Below are positions 1-12,324 of a DNA stretch of 64,000 nt, one piece after another. The stretch is from contig NC_059372.1 in the NCBI RefSeq assembly GCF_019703515.2, forward strand, positions 24,526,931 through 24,590,930, written 5' to 3'. Both the position numbers and the translations under genes were made by a program. Source of the stretch: Myxocyprinus asiaticus (taxonomy: Eukaryota > Chordata > Actinopteri > Cypriniformes > Catostomidae). The notes under the pieces were generated by a model. The model did not search any database, had not been told where the DNA came from, and worked only from the letters and a program-made list of their open reading frames with translations. Every line of letters starts with the position of its first letter. The first letter of the stretch is position 1.

Positions 1-344
1 TTTCATCTTACATGACACTAACACTCTTATCCTGAACTGCTTGCTGATGCACGCCGCTGGAATAATCCACGAGGTTTCCGTTTAGCTTCAAACTTGAGTC
101 CCGCGACTCCTGCCTTCATCGATTTGATTTGCTATCTCAAATGACATTGACGAGCGGTGTTAGACCACTGAGCATGCTAAAAATGAAACTTTTTTTAAAC
201 CTTTGTTATTCCCGCAACAACTTAATGACAACAGATGGTGATGCATAATAGACTGCTGCAGAACAGCAACAAGGATATCAATTATTGGAGGGGACAATTT
301 GGCCATATCCGATTATTGGACGGGACTTGTCCCCCCTCAACGTA

Positions 345-1940
345 CAGTGCATCCGGAAAGTATTCACAGCGCTTCACTTTTTCAGCCTTATTCCAAAATG
401 GAATAAATTCATTATTTTCCTCAAAATTCTACAAATGATACCCCATAATGACAACGTGAAAGAAGTTTGTTTGAAATCTTTGCGATTAAAAAAAAAACAA
501 AAAAAAAAACACATGTACATAAGTATTCACAGCCTTTGCTCAATACTTTGTTGAAGCACCTTTGGCACCAATAACAGCCTCAAGTCTTTTTGAGTATGAT
601 GCTACAAGCTTGGCACACCTAATTTTGGGCAGTTTCTCCCATTCTTCTTTGCAGGAACTCTCAAGCTCCATCAGGTTGGATGGGGAGCGTCGGTGCACAG
701 CCATTTTCAGATCTCTCCAGAGATGTTCAATCGGGTTCAAGTATGGGTTCTGGCTGGGCCACTCAAGGACATTCACGGAGTTGTCCCGGAGCCACTCCTT
801 TGTTATCTTGGCTGTGTGTTTAGGGTCGTTGTCCTGTTGGAAGATGAACCTTCGCCCCAGTCTGAGGTCCAGAGCGCTCTGGAGCAGGTTTTCATCAAGG
901 ATGTCTCTGTACATTGCTGCATTCATCTTTCCCTCGATCCTGACTAGTCTCCCAGTTCCTGCCGCTGAAAAACATCCCCACAGCATGATGCTGCCACCAC
1001 CATGCTTCACTGTAGGGATGGTAATGGCCAGGTGTTGAGCGGTGCCTGGTTTCATCCAGACATGACACTTGCCATGCAGGCCAAAGAGTTCAATCGTTGT
1101 TTCTCATGGTCTGAGAGTCCTTTAGGTGCCTTTTGGCAAACTCTAGGCGGGCTGTCATGTGCTTTTTACTGAGGAGTGGCTTCCGTCTGGCCACTCTACC
1201 ATACAGGCCTGATTGGTGGAGTGCTGCAGAGATGGTTGTTCTTCTGGAAGGTTCTCCTCTCTCCACAGAGAAATGCTGGAGCTCTGTCAGAGTGACCATC
1301 GGGTTCTTGGTCACCTCCCTGACTAAGGCCCTTCTCCCCCGATCGCTCAGTTTGGCCAGGCGGCCAGCTCTAGGAAGAGTCCTGGTGGTTCCAAACTGCT
1401 TCCATTTACGGATGATGGAGGCCACTGTGCTCATTGGGACCTTCAATGCTGCAGACATTTTTCTGTACCCTTCCCCAGATCTGTGCCTCAATACAATCCT
1501 GTCTCGGAGGTCCACAGACAATTCCTTGGACTTCATGGCTTGGTTTGTGCTCTGACATGCACTGTTAACTGTGGGACCTTATATAGACAGGTGTGTGCCT
1601 TTCCAAATCATGTCCAATCAACTGAATTTACCACAGGTGGACTCCAATCAAGTTGTAGAAACATCTCAAGGATGATCAGTGAAAACCGGATGCACCTGAG
1701 CTCAATTTTGAGTGTCATGGCAAAGGCTGTGAATACTTATGTACATGTGATTTTTGTTTTTGTTTTTTATTTTTAATAAATTTGCAAAGATTTCAAACAA
1801 ACTTCTTTCACATTGTCATTATGGGGTATTGTTTGTAGAATTTTGAGGAAAATAATTAATTTAATCCATTTTGGAATAAGGCTGTAACATAACAAAATGT
1901 GGAAAAAGTGAAGCGCTGTGAATACTTTCCGGATGCACTG
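345..1940 (-). mobile_element. Tc1/mariner transposon, non-functional copy
   Basis: The element starts CAGTGCATCC and ends with the inverse GGATGCACTG. It is flanked by TA on both sides (343-344 and 1941-1942), the target duplication of Tc1/mariner elements. The terminal inverted repeats are long (about 345-505 and 1770-1940). Each carries a second inner copy of the 'agtattcacag' motif (near 520 and 1730), the IR/DR arrangement of Sleeping Beauty-type fish elements. Between them a transposase reads on the minus strand in two pieces. The transposase is broken, so this copy could move only if supplied with enzyme from elsewhere. Confidence 0.95.
540..1536 (-). pseudogene. Tc1-type DDE transposase, broken by a deletion over the first catalytic Asp
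   Basis: The N-terminal piece (1536-1090) begins MKSKELSVDLRDRIVL and carries the paired-like helix-turn-helix DNA-binding region (RKMSAALKVPMSTVASIIRKW) with the GRP-like linker. The C-terminal piece (1055-540) holds the second Asp in [11 protein letters not shown] and the Glu in [11 protein letters not shown]. In the family these pieces are joined by a segment containing the first catalytic Asp in an SDETK-like motif. Here the sequence jumps from the MRNN codons straight to the region coding for 'IELFGL', so about 28 bp are missing near 1100-1105 (estimated from memory of the family). This removes the Asp and shifts the frame. Total length is close to the usual 340 residues. Confidence 0.93.
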
Positions 1941-2297
1941 TATATTGCAGTTACTGCCCTGCCTATGTCTCATCCATCTTATCCAAAACACATTGTTCCA
2001 ATAGTTCTGATGATAACCTGGATGAAAACCTTGACAAACAGGTTATGTTTACATTTATTTTATTTTGCACAATGTTTAGTATTTAGATAAGTATTTAGAT
2101 TTGTGGCCCATTGGTGAAAAGGATCTTCAGGGTTCTATGACAGTGACAGTGAAAGTGAAATGCCAGCAGATGGCAGCAGTGAAACACTAGGGTTGATATG
2201 TCGCTGTCCTCTGTTTATGTTCATTGCTCATTTCAAACAGGTGAAATACTGCTCACCATGACTTCAATTTGGAGGCGAACCGGAAAGTCTAATTCGC

Positions 2298-2592
2298 CAT
2301 GGGTTCCCTCGGGATTTTAACCCTATGGTTTTTTTATAATAGGATTTTTGAACTTGTGTGTGAAATAAGGTCTGTGGTAAACATTTAAAGCCGCCGTGAG
2401 AGTGTTTGTGTGTATGTTGTTTTTTTAAGTGCGCAATTATGGCTTCACGTTTGAGGTATGAAAGTGTGTAATTTATATTGTAGAACAAAACGTCCACATA
2501 TCGTCAAGTAATGTTTACCACAGACCTTATTTTACTCATAAGCTGAAAAACTCCATTATAAAAACCCATAGGAAAATACAGAAGGAACCCAT
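2298..2592. repeat. Short foldback (palindromic) element
   Basis: Two imperfect inverted arms of about 80 bp face each other. The left arm runs from 'atgggttccctcgg' to 'aaggtctgtggtaaaca' (2298-2386). The right arm runs from 'tgtttaccacagacctta' to 'ggaacccat' (2513-2592). The roughly 125-bp centre is unrelated. No open frame of note is present. This is the structure of a MITE or foldback element; I cannot assign a superfamily. Confidence 0.7.
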
Positions 2593-2967
2593 GTCGAATT
2601 CTCTTCTGGGTTTCTGGAATACAACCTGAACAAACAGCTTTATTACATTTTACAGATATAGATATAGCACATATTTGCTTTAAAACCAATCAAAATATTA
2701 TGATGAAATGTTAAGCAAGTACCTCAGGGATATTTCTGTAGTTTAGCACAAAGCAGACGAGGCTGAAGGTTTTATCACTAATATTACAGAGAGAAAGGCC
2801 TGCATAATGGCTTGTGTTGATGGTAAATGTGCCTGATGTCATGTAAAAATTGATTACGACCTCTGAACCTTTATGGTGTTCACTGTATGAGTTTGAAATA
2901 TTACTTTTCATGGCAAGACAGACTGACAGTGAAACCAAGAGCATTAACCGCAGATCTATCCTGTATG

Positions 2968-5830
2968 CAGGGGTGTGAAGTAACGAATTACAAATACTCA
3001 CATTACAGTAATTAAGTAGTTTCCCCAGGAATTGTACTTTTTTAAGTAGTTTAAAAGTTGCATACTTTTACTTGAGTACATTTAAAGTGCTGTAACTGTG
3101 CTTTTAATGTGCTATTTTCCCACCATCTGTGTTCCCTACTTCCCTGTCCTAATTTTATTTTTATCTATCAACATGATTGGATTGGGAGAGTCTCGTGACT
3201 CCCAAATCAAATCACATGTAAAAAAAAAACTTGAATGGCAGCTGTAGATCGGTGCCAACTCTTATGGATGTGGAGGATGCCTCAAACACATTTCAACACC
3301 TGAACATCATGGCCGCACCTGAAAGGGATTTTCACAGTGAAAAAGGCCAATTGCTTGATTGTGTCATGTGAGTTTAACTTGCTTAAGCCAGATATCAGCA
3401 TTAATACTGCCTCTAATTTTAAGAAACATATCAAGGTAAATTTCATATTTCTGCTTACCAGAATTGGTGTGTCTATAATGTAGCCTGTAATTTAGCTATC
3501 TATCACTGAGATTATTGGGTTGATGTGAGAGATTAAGGCAATGTTATCAATAGGGCTGGGCGATAAAACAGTCTTGATGTTTATCTGAAAAAAAGAGAGA
3601 TGTCCTTGATATCGATGATAAACTTTTGTGTAATTTTCTATACTTAGTCTATGTTCTACATCTAGACCAGGGGTGTTCATTACATCGATCCCGATAGCAA
3701 GACCACCACTGGTTGGTTGATCTAGGTAAAATATAAAAGATTGACTTTTTATTTCCTGACGTCTGTAGCTGCGTGCTGTTTGATTGACAGGCGGCTTGTT
3801 TGTGCGCTAATGCGGGTACGCGCCTAAATGGTCAAATACACTTTATAATTCCGCCAATGCCCGTCTTGGTGAGGCATTAATGTAAACGCAGTAGGTTTGG
3901 TCTAAAGTGAACGTAAACAGTGGGACAAAAAGCATATTTGCATCAAAATGTAGGACTTGAAGTGTGCATGTTACTGAATTGAGCACTGTCTATATAAAGG
4001 CTGTTAATCATACAACAATAACAAGGAAACGAGAAAACCCCTCACTACTTTTGGCTGAATAACTTGAGTAGCTTTAAAAGTATTAATGTAATAGAATAAA
4101 ACAGTGACATTTTTAATAACAATATTTTTTAATAATATTGTCAGTTTTTTTTAATAATACTGACCCCTGATGTAGAGAGTGTGTTAATTTTTATAATAAA
4201 TTACCAGGAAAGTAGAGATGATAAAATAATGTATAATTATGCTTAGCCTTTATCATGTTTTTTCTAATGCCTGATAGAAAAGTATCAACCTTTGTAGAGC
4301 AATACTTCAGGCAGAACATTCTATCACAAGCTTCAGAAAATTGTGGATCATATATTAGAATGAGAACACAACTATTTCTGGGCTTAAAAGATACAAGAAC
4401 TAAATTAATGTGGAACATTGTATCTCAAAAGGAGGACAATGTGGCCCCCCATGTGCTACTTAAAGAAATAGTTCATTCAAAAATGAAAATTCTCTTATCA
4501 TTTACTCACCCTCATGCCATTCCAGATGTTTATGACTTTCTTTCTTCAACAGAACACAAATTAAGATTTATAGAAGAATATTTCAGCTCTGTAGATCCAT
4601 ACAATACAAGTGAATGGATGCTAAAATTTTGACACACCAAAAAGCACATAAAGGCAGCACAAAAGTAATCCATATGACTCCAGTGGTTAAATCCATGTCT
4701 TCAGAAGAGATATGATAGGTGTGGGTGAGAAACAGATCAATATTGAAGTCCATTTTTGCTATAAATTCTTCTCCCTGCCCAATAGATGAAAATATGCATG
4801 AAGAATGTGAATCACCAAAAACAAAAGAAGAAAGTGAAAGTTAAAGTGGAGATTGACTGAGCAGGGAGGAGAATTCATGTAAAAATTGACTAAAATATTG
4901 ATCGGTTTCTCACCCAACCTATCATATCTCTTCTGAAGACATGGATTTAACCACTGGAGTCACATAGATTAGGCTACTTTTATGCTGACTTATGTGATTT
5001 TTGGAGCTTCACAATTTGGGCACCCATTCACTTGCATTGTATGAACCAAAAGAGCTGAGAAATGCTTCTAAAAATCTTAATTTTTGTTCTGCTGAAGAAA
5101 GTCATACACATCCGGGATGGCATAAAGGTGACTAAATGATGAGAAAATTTTCATTTTTGTGTGACTTATTCCTTTAAAGCCTGATGTGGCCCCTGTACCA
5201 AGCAAATGCTCTACCCCCTGTGGGACATGATGCGCCAAGTGACCCTGCTTTTTTTAGTAGGGTTTTATTTTTTTTTTATTTATTTTTTTTATTTTTTTAT
5301 GCGCTTCAGTAACTCTCTCTGTCAACATTAAGGGAAATTTAGACATTACACTTAAACTGATTTTAATGTAATTGTTTCATACATTATGATTTAAAATGGT
5401 GAACAGTGTATTGAAAATAACTTTTTCATCTTTTCATTTCTGTAATCATGTCTCCCTTTTTTTTGGAATCAGATTCATGTAGTGTTTATCATACATATGT
5501 GATGTATTTTAAAAGTTGTCAGTCACAAACACCTATAAAATACCAATTTTTTTAATTCTTTCTGGCAAACAGACATAAAAGGGAATGTAAATTACGATAT
5601 GTGTGATACATTTTTAAATTGCAGCATAGAGTTTTTATTATAAAGGGGCATAGCTTTCGCAACTCAATACTCAATACTCACTATTCATGAGTACTTTTAA
5701 ATGAGCTACTCTTTTAATCTTACTTGAGTAGTTTTTAGGACAGGTACTTTTACTATACTCAAACTAAATTTTTTAAGAAGTAACAGTACTTTTACTTGAG
5801 TATTATTTTTCAGTACTCTTCCCACCCCTG
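2968..5830. mobile_element. hAT-like non-autonomous element with 8-bp target duplication
   Basis: The element begins CAGGGGTGTGAAGTAAC and ends in the inverse (...CCCACCCCTG), a terminus style typical of hAT transposons. It is flanked by CCTGTATG (2960-2967) and CCTGTAAG (5831-5838), an 8-bp duplication with one mismatch as expected for hAT insertion. Subterminal regions are rich in short 'acttgagta' / 'tactcaagt' motifs on both sides. No transposase frame is recognisable inside. A separate foldback element sits at 4461-5177, so the original insertion was about 2.1 kb. Confidence 0.75.
4461..5177. repeat. Foldback element nested in the hAT-like element
   Basis: The left end (taaagaaatagttcattc) and right end (gtgacttattccttta) are inverted copies, and the two halves are near mirror images for about 300 bp each. 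The segment around 4670-4735 (ccagtggttaaatccatg, tcttcagaagagatatgat) recurs inverted at 4915-4965. Related copies are at 38779-39165 and 61829-62081. An open frame of 125 codons across the left edge (4255-4632) is spurious, because it runs through repeat sequence. Confidence 0.85.
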
Positions 5831-6830
5831 CCTGTAAGGGACATGGACTTAACCACTTGGGCCCTATCACAGATGCCACCCTCGGCCTTTGCGGTCCACT
5901 TCTGAGTTAAAACTTTAATGGAGTTGGTTCTTCTTAAAACACATGTAAAAGAACATTTACTTTACATTAGACATCTACTTTACTTTTTTCAAGGAATTGG
6001 CTTCATTAATTAATTTGTTTGGAATGAAAAAACAAAAAATGCTGCTATTACAATGTAAAATACTATTACAAATGTGAATGTCTCCAGGCTGTCAATGGTA
6101 TGTTTATGGCATGTGTGTGGATGGACAGGCTGCAGTCTGCCCCCATTGTGAGGCGGTGAGTGATTTACAGCACAGCACAAGGGAGATAGATGGGAAAGGG
6201 GAAAGTCTCTCGTATATATGGGGCAATTACAGTGACGCTGGGGCGTTTACGGCTGATAAGGAACAGCACTGAGTGGCAGTGAGCCTTTTTTCACCCCTGA
6301 CAACAGCCTTATAAAAAGTGATGGATCCTTGGTAACTAGTACTGTACCAGTCTTTCCTGTTCTGAATATTGAAATGTGATGTCTATAAAAGGTTACCCAA
6401 AAACAAATCAGTTGTTGGTGTGATTGAACTGCTTCTCAATTTTATGCTCCCTTCACAGTTTTCTTTTCCTCTTCAGCAAAATTGATGTCCATCACAACTG
6501 AAGTGACTTTACAATATTTTGAGAGCTTGGGCTGATCTGGAGAATTCCTGAAAATGATTATTCATCAGTGCCTGGGAAAGATGTTTTTTAAAATCTTCAG
6601 AAAGGTATGTGCCATTGTTGTCCAGCAATGATGTCAGTGTCATTCATGTTATTTAATATCAGCTAAAATGGATTTAAGTCATTGAATTGGGCACTCTATA
6701 TTTCAAAAGATCAAGGAAAATTGTATTTCTCATGTCACGATGACCCCTTTTAACGCTAATTTGTCTGGGGCACATCAGGTGTTTGTTCTGGGGCATTTAC
6801 ATTTTTTCAGCATGGGTTTGCCCAACCCGA

Positions 6831-7275
6831 TCTCATGAGAATTTGTCACAATAGTACAAAGTGGTGAATTCGTACCAATTCGTACGAGTTCATTTGTACG
6901 AAATCGTTATACACCCACCAACACCCACCAATGAGAGATGCTTCCCTCATGTCCTTGTAGTTCCCAATGTGGTGTTTGTTCTGTGTTTATCCAAAACTGT
7001 GTTTTCGTAACTTCAACCCCTATCCCAAACCCCATCCCTAAACCTAACCATAAATTGTAACACCTTACCCTAACTAGAGCGTAAACATAACCATGATATT
7101 AATGTTAAAAGACCTCATGAGTAATACGGAAGAAAGCGACAATTCTGGCTTCCGAACGCATGTTTGTGAAGGGTATTTGATTGGTTGATGCACAAATCAT
7201 ATTTTTTTGGTACATTTTGGTACAAATTCACCACCTCATAGTATTGTGATGAATTCTCATGAAACTATGTTGGGT
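6831..7275. repeat. MITE with inverted termini
   Basis: The left terminus reads cccaacccgatctcatgag followed by 'caatagtac...ggtgaattcgtacc'. The right terminus is its inverse (ggtacaaattcaccacctc ... ctcatgaaactatgttggg). The arms are about 60 bp. The centre holds a C-rich run (cctatcccaaaccccatccctaaacctaacc) that superficially resembles telomeric repeats. No coding potential. Superfamily not assigned. Confidence 0.75.
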
Positions 7276-8768
7276 TTGTCATTGGTAAACAGAACAACCA
7301 CACTTACCTGTGGTTTGAGTTTGTTTTTGTGGCTGTAAGCTTAAAAAAGAGTAAATGAAAAAAAAATTAACTCTAGGAGTTATTAATTTCCCAAGAGCTT
7401 CACCACAGACATGGGCAGCTTAAATGCAACCTACAATCCTACCAAATGGTTTCTATGAGAAAGATTAATAAGAGAATTTTCAAAAAAGAGTTACAAAACA
7501 TATTATTGCATGACGCATAATATACAGCTGCAGACTGCCCTTGGTCACCTAGTTGGTATGGTAATGCAAAATAGGTTGCCACATCACGTTAAAGTCACTT
7601 TTAAGTGAAACGTTTCAGAACACCTCAAATAATTTATTGCTCTGCATATCCACAAAAAAACCCTGTCTGATTTACTTGATTGACTTCCAGTTCTCCACAA
7701 AGACAGCCTTGCAATTCCATTTCCATTTTGAACATTAATGTTCTTTGCAGAAACTTCCCTATTAAATTGAATTCTCATACTAATACCAGTGCCATACTAA
7801 TCAAGTATTTTGGTTAGACCCAAATCAAAAATCTCATCAACAAGTCTTATGTATACATTCCTAAAGCCACAGTGGTCTAATTCCCAAGACTGCTTTGTAA
7901 ACATATAATGGTTATATTTATATTTTTCACTTTAAATAGTTTGAGGTAAAAATACCACTTCACTTCACTTTTATTGTCACACAACCATATACACAAGTGC
8001 AATAGTGGGTGAAAGTCTTGGGTGCAGTTCCGAGCAACATAGCAGTCATGACAGTGATGAGACATATACCAATTTACAATAAACAGATTTACACATCACA
8101 ATTTACATACCTAATATACACATAATTACACACAACACAATATACAAATAATAATATACAAAATACAGTATACAATACACAATATAGAATACACATACAA
8201 TATAGAATACACATTATATAATAAAAATAATATATATAGTATATATAAAATATACAGTAGGTTGTATTGTACTGTATTGACATTCAGGCTGTCGGTTGTA
8301 AGAGAGAGTATAATTTAAGACAGTCCAGTGTGAGATAATAAGATTATTACCAGCATGATTTCATGGGAAATCAGTGTGTACTGGACAAGCGCCATCATGC
8401 GTTAAATGTTCATGCCCGAAAATCGGCAGAACTGTGCCTTTGACATCACATCCCTTTTGATTTCCAGCTAGCGAAATACAACATTTTCAAAGAAGTCATG
8501 ATAGAACGCAATTATGGTCTCAGTAGTGTTAAGGTTTGTGTTAGGAGTATATTCATGTAATTACTACTCTGATGTATCATTCTTGTTTGGTCATGGCTTG
8601 CACAGTGTGTCGTGTAAAGGTGCGCATGGCATCCAACTGAAGTCGATTTTAGCCATGAAAAATAATAATGAATTCTCTTTATCCTTGTTTAATTGGCTTT
8701 CACTCTTTCTAAAATCTAAAAAAAACAACAAAAAAAAAAACACTTTAGAGGGCTTATTGGGCAGTGGT

Positions 8769-8775
8769 CTCTCTT

Positions 8776-8830
<55 letters not shown>
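8769..8830. repeat. (CT)n(CA)n microsatellite
   Basis: A run of CT dinucleotides passes directly into about 22 uninterrupted CA units. A frame of 159 codons (8514-8993) crosses it and contains a His-Thr run; this is an artefact of the repeat and not a gene. Confidence 0.95.
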
Positions 8831-8832
<2 letters not shown>

Positions 8833-9317
8833 AACATAACAGAAGCATAAGGAACTCATTATCAGTGCAGAAAATAACACAATCACCCCCTTCATTCTCC
8901 TTGCTGTCCTCTGACCTGTTTAATTATGTCAGCACCGTTTATGCACCTGTGTGTCCCAGGCTATTATATCTCCCATCATTTAACAGCTTTTAGTATCTCA
9001 GCATCCTGTTCCACATTCAAGGACTTTATTGCCTCACGCTACAACTGAAAACCTATTGTTACTATTTGAGTCTAACTTGATTGAGACAAGCACCTCCAGA
9101 GCAGTCATGTACTTTAGGTGTTCAATATTCAGGCATGATTGCTGGTTAACGCTCTTTGTTGAGGTGGGCTCGTAAATTCAGGGTAAGGTGACAGATGTGT
9201 GCTGTAAGCTTCCACCCCCCACTGGCTGTAATGAGACTTTAACACAGAGACTTTATAATATGGAGGATAGAGCACACATGCAGACAGGATGTTACCATGC
9301 TCTTGTTAGACTAGTAG

Positions 9318-10101
9318 GGATGGGTGTATAGATCCCAAAGTATCAATACTTATGATACTGATGTTGTATCGAGAATATCGGTCCTCATATAAAATTATAG
9401 ATTTTAAATTTGTTGCTTTTTAACTAGTGATATTATTTATTTACCATGAAAATGAAAGCATATCATGAGCTTCAAAGTGGGAAAAAATATAAGTATTAGC
9501 AAATTATATTCTTATGAAAATTAATCATGGTTTAACTATAGTTAGAGTATGTTGTAGCAACATATGTATAAACCATGGTTTTATAGCTGAAATTATGGTT
9601 TTACTATAGTGATATTGTAGTATCCATATACTGTAGTAACCATGGTTATTTTTGTGGTTACTATGGATTTACTACAAATACCATGATTAAACTATGGACC
9701 AGTGTAACAGTATAAAGATGGGCAAGGAGGAGGCAGGAACCGGCTGAACAGTCAACATAAAGGTTTAATGATATAAATGAACTTAAAACAACATAAACAT
9801 AAACGAACAGACACACATGCAGCGCGGCCGCATGCATCTCCCTCGAACTGGCGCCTCCAGCTCGTCTTTATCCCCCTCCCAGCTGATTAGCCCGTTTCAG
9901 GGCCGGCCGTGTGTCCTCGCGGCCTGGCCCCACCCTCCTCCTCTTCACAACCTATAAATGTAAAGTTTTAAAAATTACAAAATATTTTAAATTGCTAACT
10001 TCATCAAAAGATTTAAAAAAAAAAAAAAAAAGAAAATCCTTGAAATAACTTGGTATCGGATCGAAAGGAAAATAAGTGGTATCGCCCATCTCGATAGTGG
10101 A
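9318..10101. repeat. Possible further transposon remnant with weak inverted ends, holding a solo LTR
   Basis: The left side (ggatgggtgtatagatcc) and the inverse of the right side (gagatgggcgatacc) are weakly similar, and both are followed by 'atcg/gatac'-rich sequence. Between them, 9530-9700 is built from repeated 'ccatggtt' and 'actatagt' palindromic motifs seen in many fish repeats. The solo LTR at 9703-9949 interrupts it. The boundaries are uncertain. Confidence 0.3.
9703..9949. mobile_element. Solo LTR (Gypsy-like), candidate
   Basis: A 247-bp block starts TGTAACAG and ends TTCACA, so it has the TG...CA ends of an LTR. It is far more GC-rich than its AT-rich surroundings (gcggccgc, ggccggcc). 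Its first bases and purine-rich start (gcaaggaggaggcagg) resemble the start of the Gmr1-type LTR at 40838, which suggests a related family. No exact target duplication is visible (accag on the left, accta on the right). No internal coding region accompanies it, consistent with LTR-LTR recombination. Confidence 0.55.
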
Positions 10102-10157
10102 TTTTGCCGATACCGATAGCAAAGGTGGTGCAAAAGGCAGATAACAGATTAATCAGC

Positions 10158-10159
<2 letters not shown>

Positions 10160-10221
<62 letters not shown>
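10160..10221. repeat. (TA)n followed by poly-T
   Basis: About 16 TA units run into a T homopolymer of about 29 bases. Confidence 0.95.
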
Positions 10222-10226
<5 letters not shown>

Positions 10227-10721
10227 TATTTATAGAATAATGAAACTTTTCTTACTATGACGGGCACAAACGTTGAGGCTAGAAGAGTCCAAAATGAATA
10301 AAATCCCAAAAGCAGCTTAGTGTGCAACCAAAGTCCCAATAATAACAAGAAAAATTAAGATTTGGTGCTTTAAAGACTTTTAACTATAAACAAGCCCAAA
10401 ATACACCAGGGACTTGGCTCCGTTACAATACTTTATATGTTAGTAATTAACAAATTAAGCTTTTTATAGCCTATCTATTCACCAGATGAAGAGTTTTTGT
10501 ATACAGTGTTTCAGTATAAGTATATATATTTGTTGGGGCTTTGTTCAGGAGCAGGTTTGGTTATTGGAAATAATGAATAATGATCAAAAATACTTATTAA
10601 TTATTAAAATCAATAGAACATTGATTAAAATTAACATTAGCTTATTAATCCTTAAAATCAATAATCATCAAAGATAACTATCAATTATCAAAATCAATAG
10701 AATATTAATAAGAATTAATAT

Positions 10722-12310
10722 TGCCGGGGCACCACCCTGGAATCAGGGACTAATAACCAGACAGTATAGCAGTCTCACTGGATTGATAGGATTGTTTTCT
10801 TAGGAAGGTCCGGAGAACATCGACATTCAAAACGGAAACAATGAAGGCTTGAATCCGAGCACTATCATCCCCTGCCAGCCCTTTTTTACAGGTGCATGCA
10901 GAACAATACCAAACACTTCTCTTTAAAGTATAACAAAGCTTATTGATGCAGTAATATCAATTAATAATCAATACAATGCAGTCGATAAACTTCTGAGTTC
11001 CAACTACAAACTAAACAGTAACATGATTAGATATGGTAACAGATAAGCCTATAATACATGAGAGGAGGGTAGAGGTGTGTGTGTGTGTGTGTGTGTGTGT
11101 GTAAGGATAGAATGAGTGCACAAAATGGCGGGCATGGCTCTCGTGGAAAGTGCGTCACGCGAGGTTTCCGGCAAGAGAATGTGGCCGCAAATGTGGGCGG
11201 AGAGACTGGTTAATGGCGTCTGCCTATTTAACACGTATCTCCGCGGATATGATAACTTAGGGACAAAGCTTGGCTCTATAGCCAAGTTATCTGTTGCCAA
11301 ATGTGTGTGCGAGTATGTTTGTGAGGGGTTGTGTGTGTGTGCGGTTAGTACGAGAGAGAGAACAGGGTGATGGCACCGAAGCTTGTTTAGCAATCGTGGG
11401 AAAGATGGCAACCATTAGTTTGATCACTCTGAGACGCAGTGAACGGCTCGTAATCCGTCCACCGCGGTCGTTGGTTCTTTAATGGATAAACTCAGTGTGC
11501 CGGTTTCACCCGCGATGGTGGAAATGCACAAACACCCCAACGTGGTTGAACAACAACACAGCAAATCTCATTCGTGGTAACAGTAAGTTACAGTAATACC
11601 TTGAGTATTATTAGCAGCAATGAGTGGACTCTACGGTCCATAAACTGTACAAGCAATAACCTTGATACAAAAGAATAACAGACTATAATAATCTGTCTCT
11701 GCCCAGACGTAAACCTCTTACTTGAGTCATGTGTGGACGTGGGTAGAATGTGTGTTCGTCCATCGTTTGACTCCGAATTGGTTCCTCGAAGCTCGGGTGA
11801 TGACAGGAGGCCGTGTCCTCGCTCTGTCGGTGGGCGGTACGGCAGCTGATTCTCGGCGGGTTGGCGGAGAATTCAGCGAAGTCGACTCGGTTGAAGAAGG
11901 AAGAGAAATCTTCTTCACTTCTGCAGACAAAAGGGTGAGACGCTGATTGCTCAACGGTCTCCTTCGGATCTGTTAACGTGCTCGGTGGAACACGGAGAAT
12001 CTCGGCTTGTCCAGCAAGATGGAGATTGAATGGCCAAAGTTCAGGTATGTACATTACTTCCTTGGGCAGCAAGGCTACACCTGGGAGAAGCAGGGCTGCA
12101 ACTAGATGTGGCGAATACTGTGGCTGGAAGCAAGGTTCGATCCTTTAGAATGTAAAATGAGCAAGGCTTGATGGGATCTGTAGTCTGTTTGGCTCCCTTT
12201 GTTTGATTTTGGCCCCGTTTGGCTTTGAGTGTTCCTGCAGGCCTCAGTCAGGCTTTATGACTGTGTGTAGGTCTGCTTTTGTCTCCTATCTGAGCACATG
12301 AGGCCCAACA
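10722..12310. mobile_element. Candidate long solo LTR, about 1.6 kb, CpG-rich
   Basis: The block starts TGCCGGGGCACC and ends GGCCCAACA, with the 4-bp sequence ATAT immediately outside both ends (10718-10721 and 12311-12314). TG...CA ends with a 4-bp duplication would fit a retroviral-type or other LTR. The interior has many CpG sites (11120-11260 and 11450-11560) compared with neighbouring AT-rich DNA, as regulatory LTR sequence often does. Overlapping open frames on both strands (11049-11411, 11683-12072) match nothing I know and are probably chance. The AT-rich flank makes a 4-bp match weak evidence. Confidence 0.4.
11075..11102. repeat. (GT)n microsatellite
   Basis: Fourteen uninterrupted GT units, inside the candidate LTR. 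Confidence 0.95.
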
Positions 12311-12324
12311 ATATTTCACAAGAA

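Noticed and set aside
7017..7055. Interstitial telomeric repeat
   Set aside because: Only one perfect CCCTAA unit is present, within a MITE core.
8514..8993. 159-codon + strand frame with a His-Thr run
   Set aside because: The run is the translated CA microsatellite, and the remainder matches no known protein.
11683..12072. 129-codon minus frame overlapped by + and minus frames
   Set aside because: Lies in a GC-richer candidate LTR where stops are rare by chance; no motif recognised.
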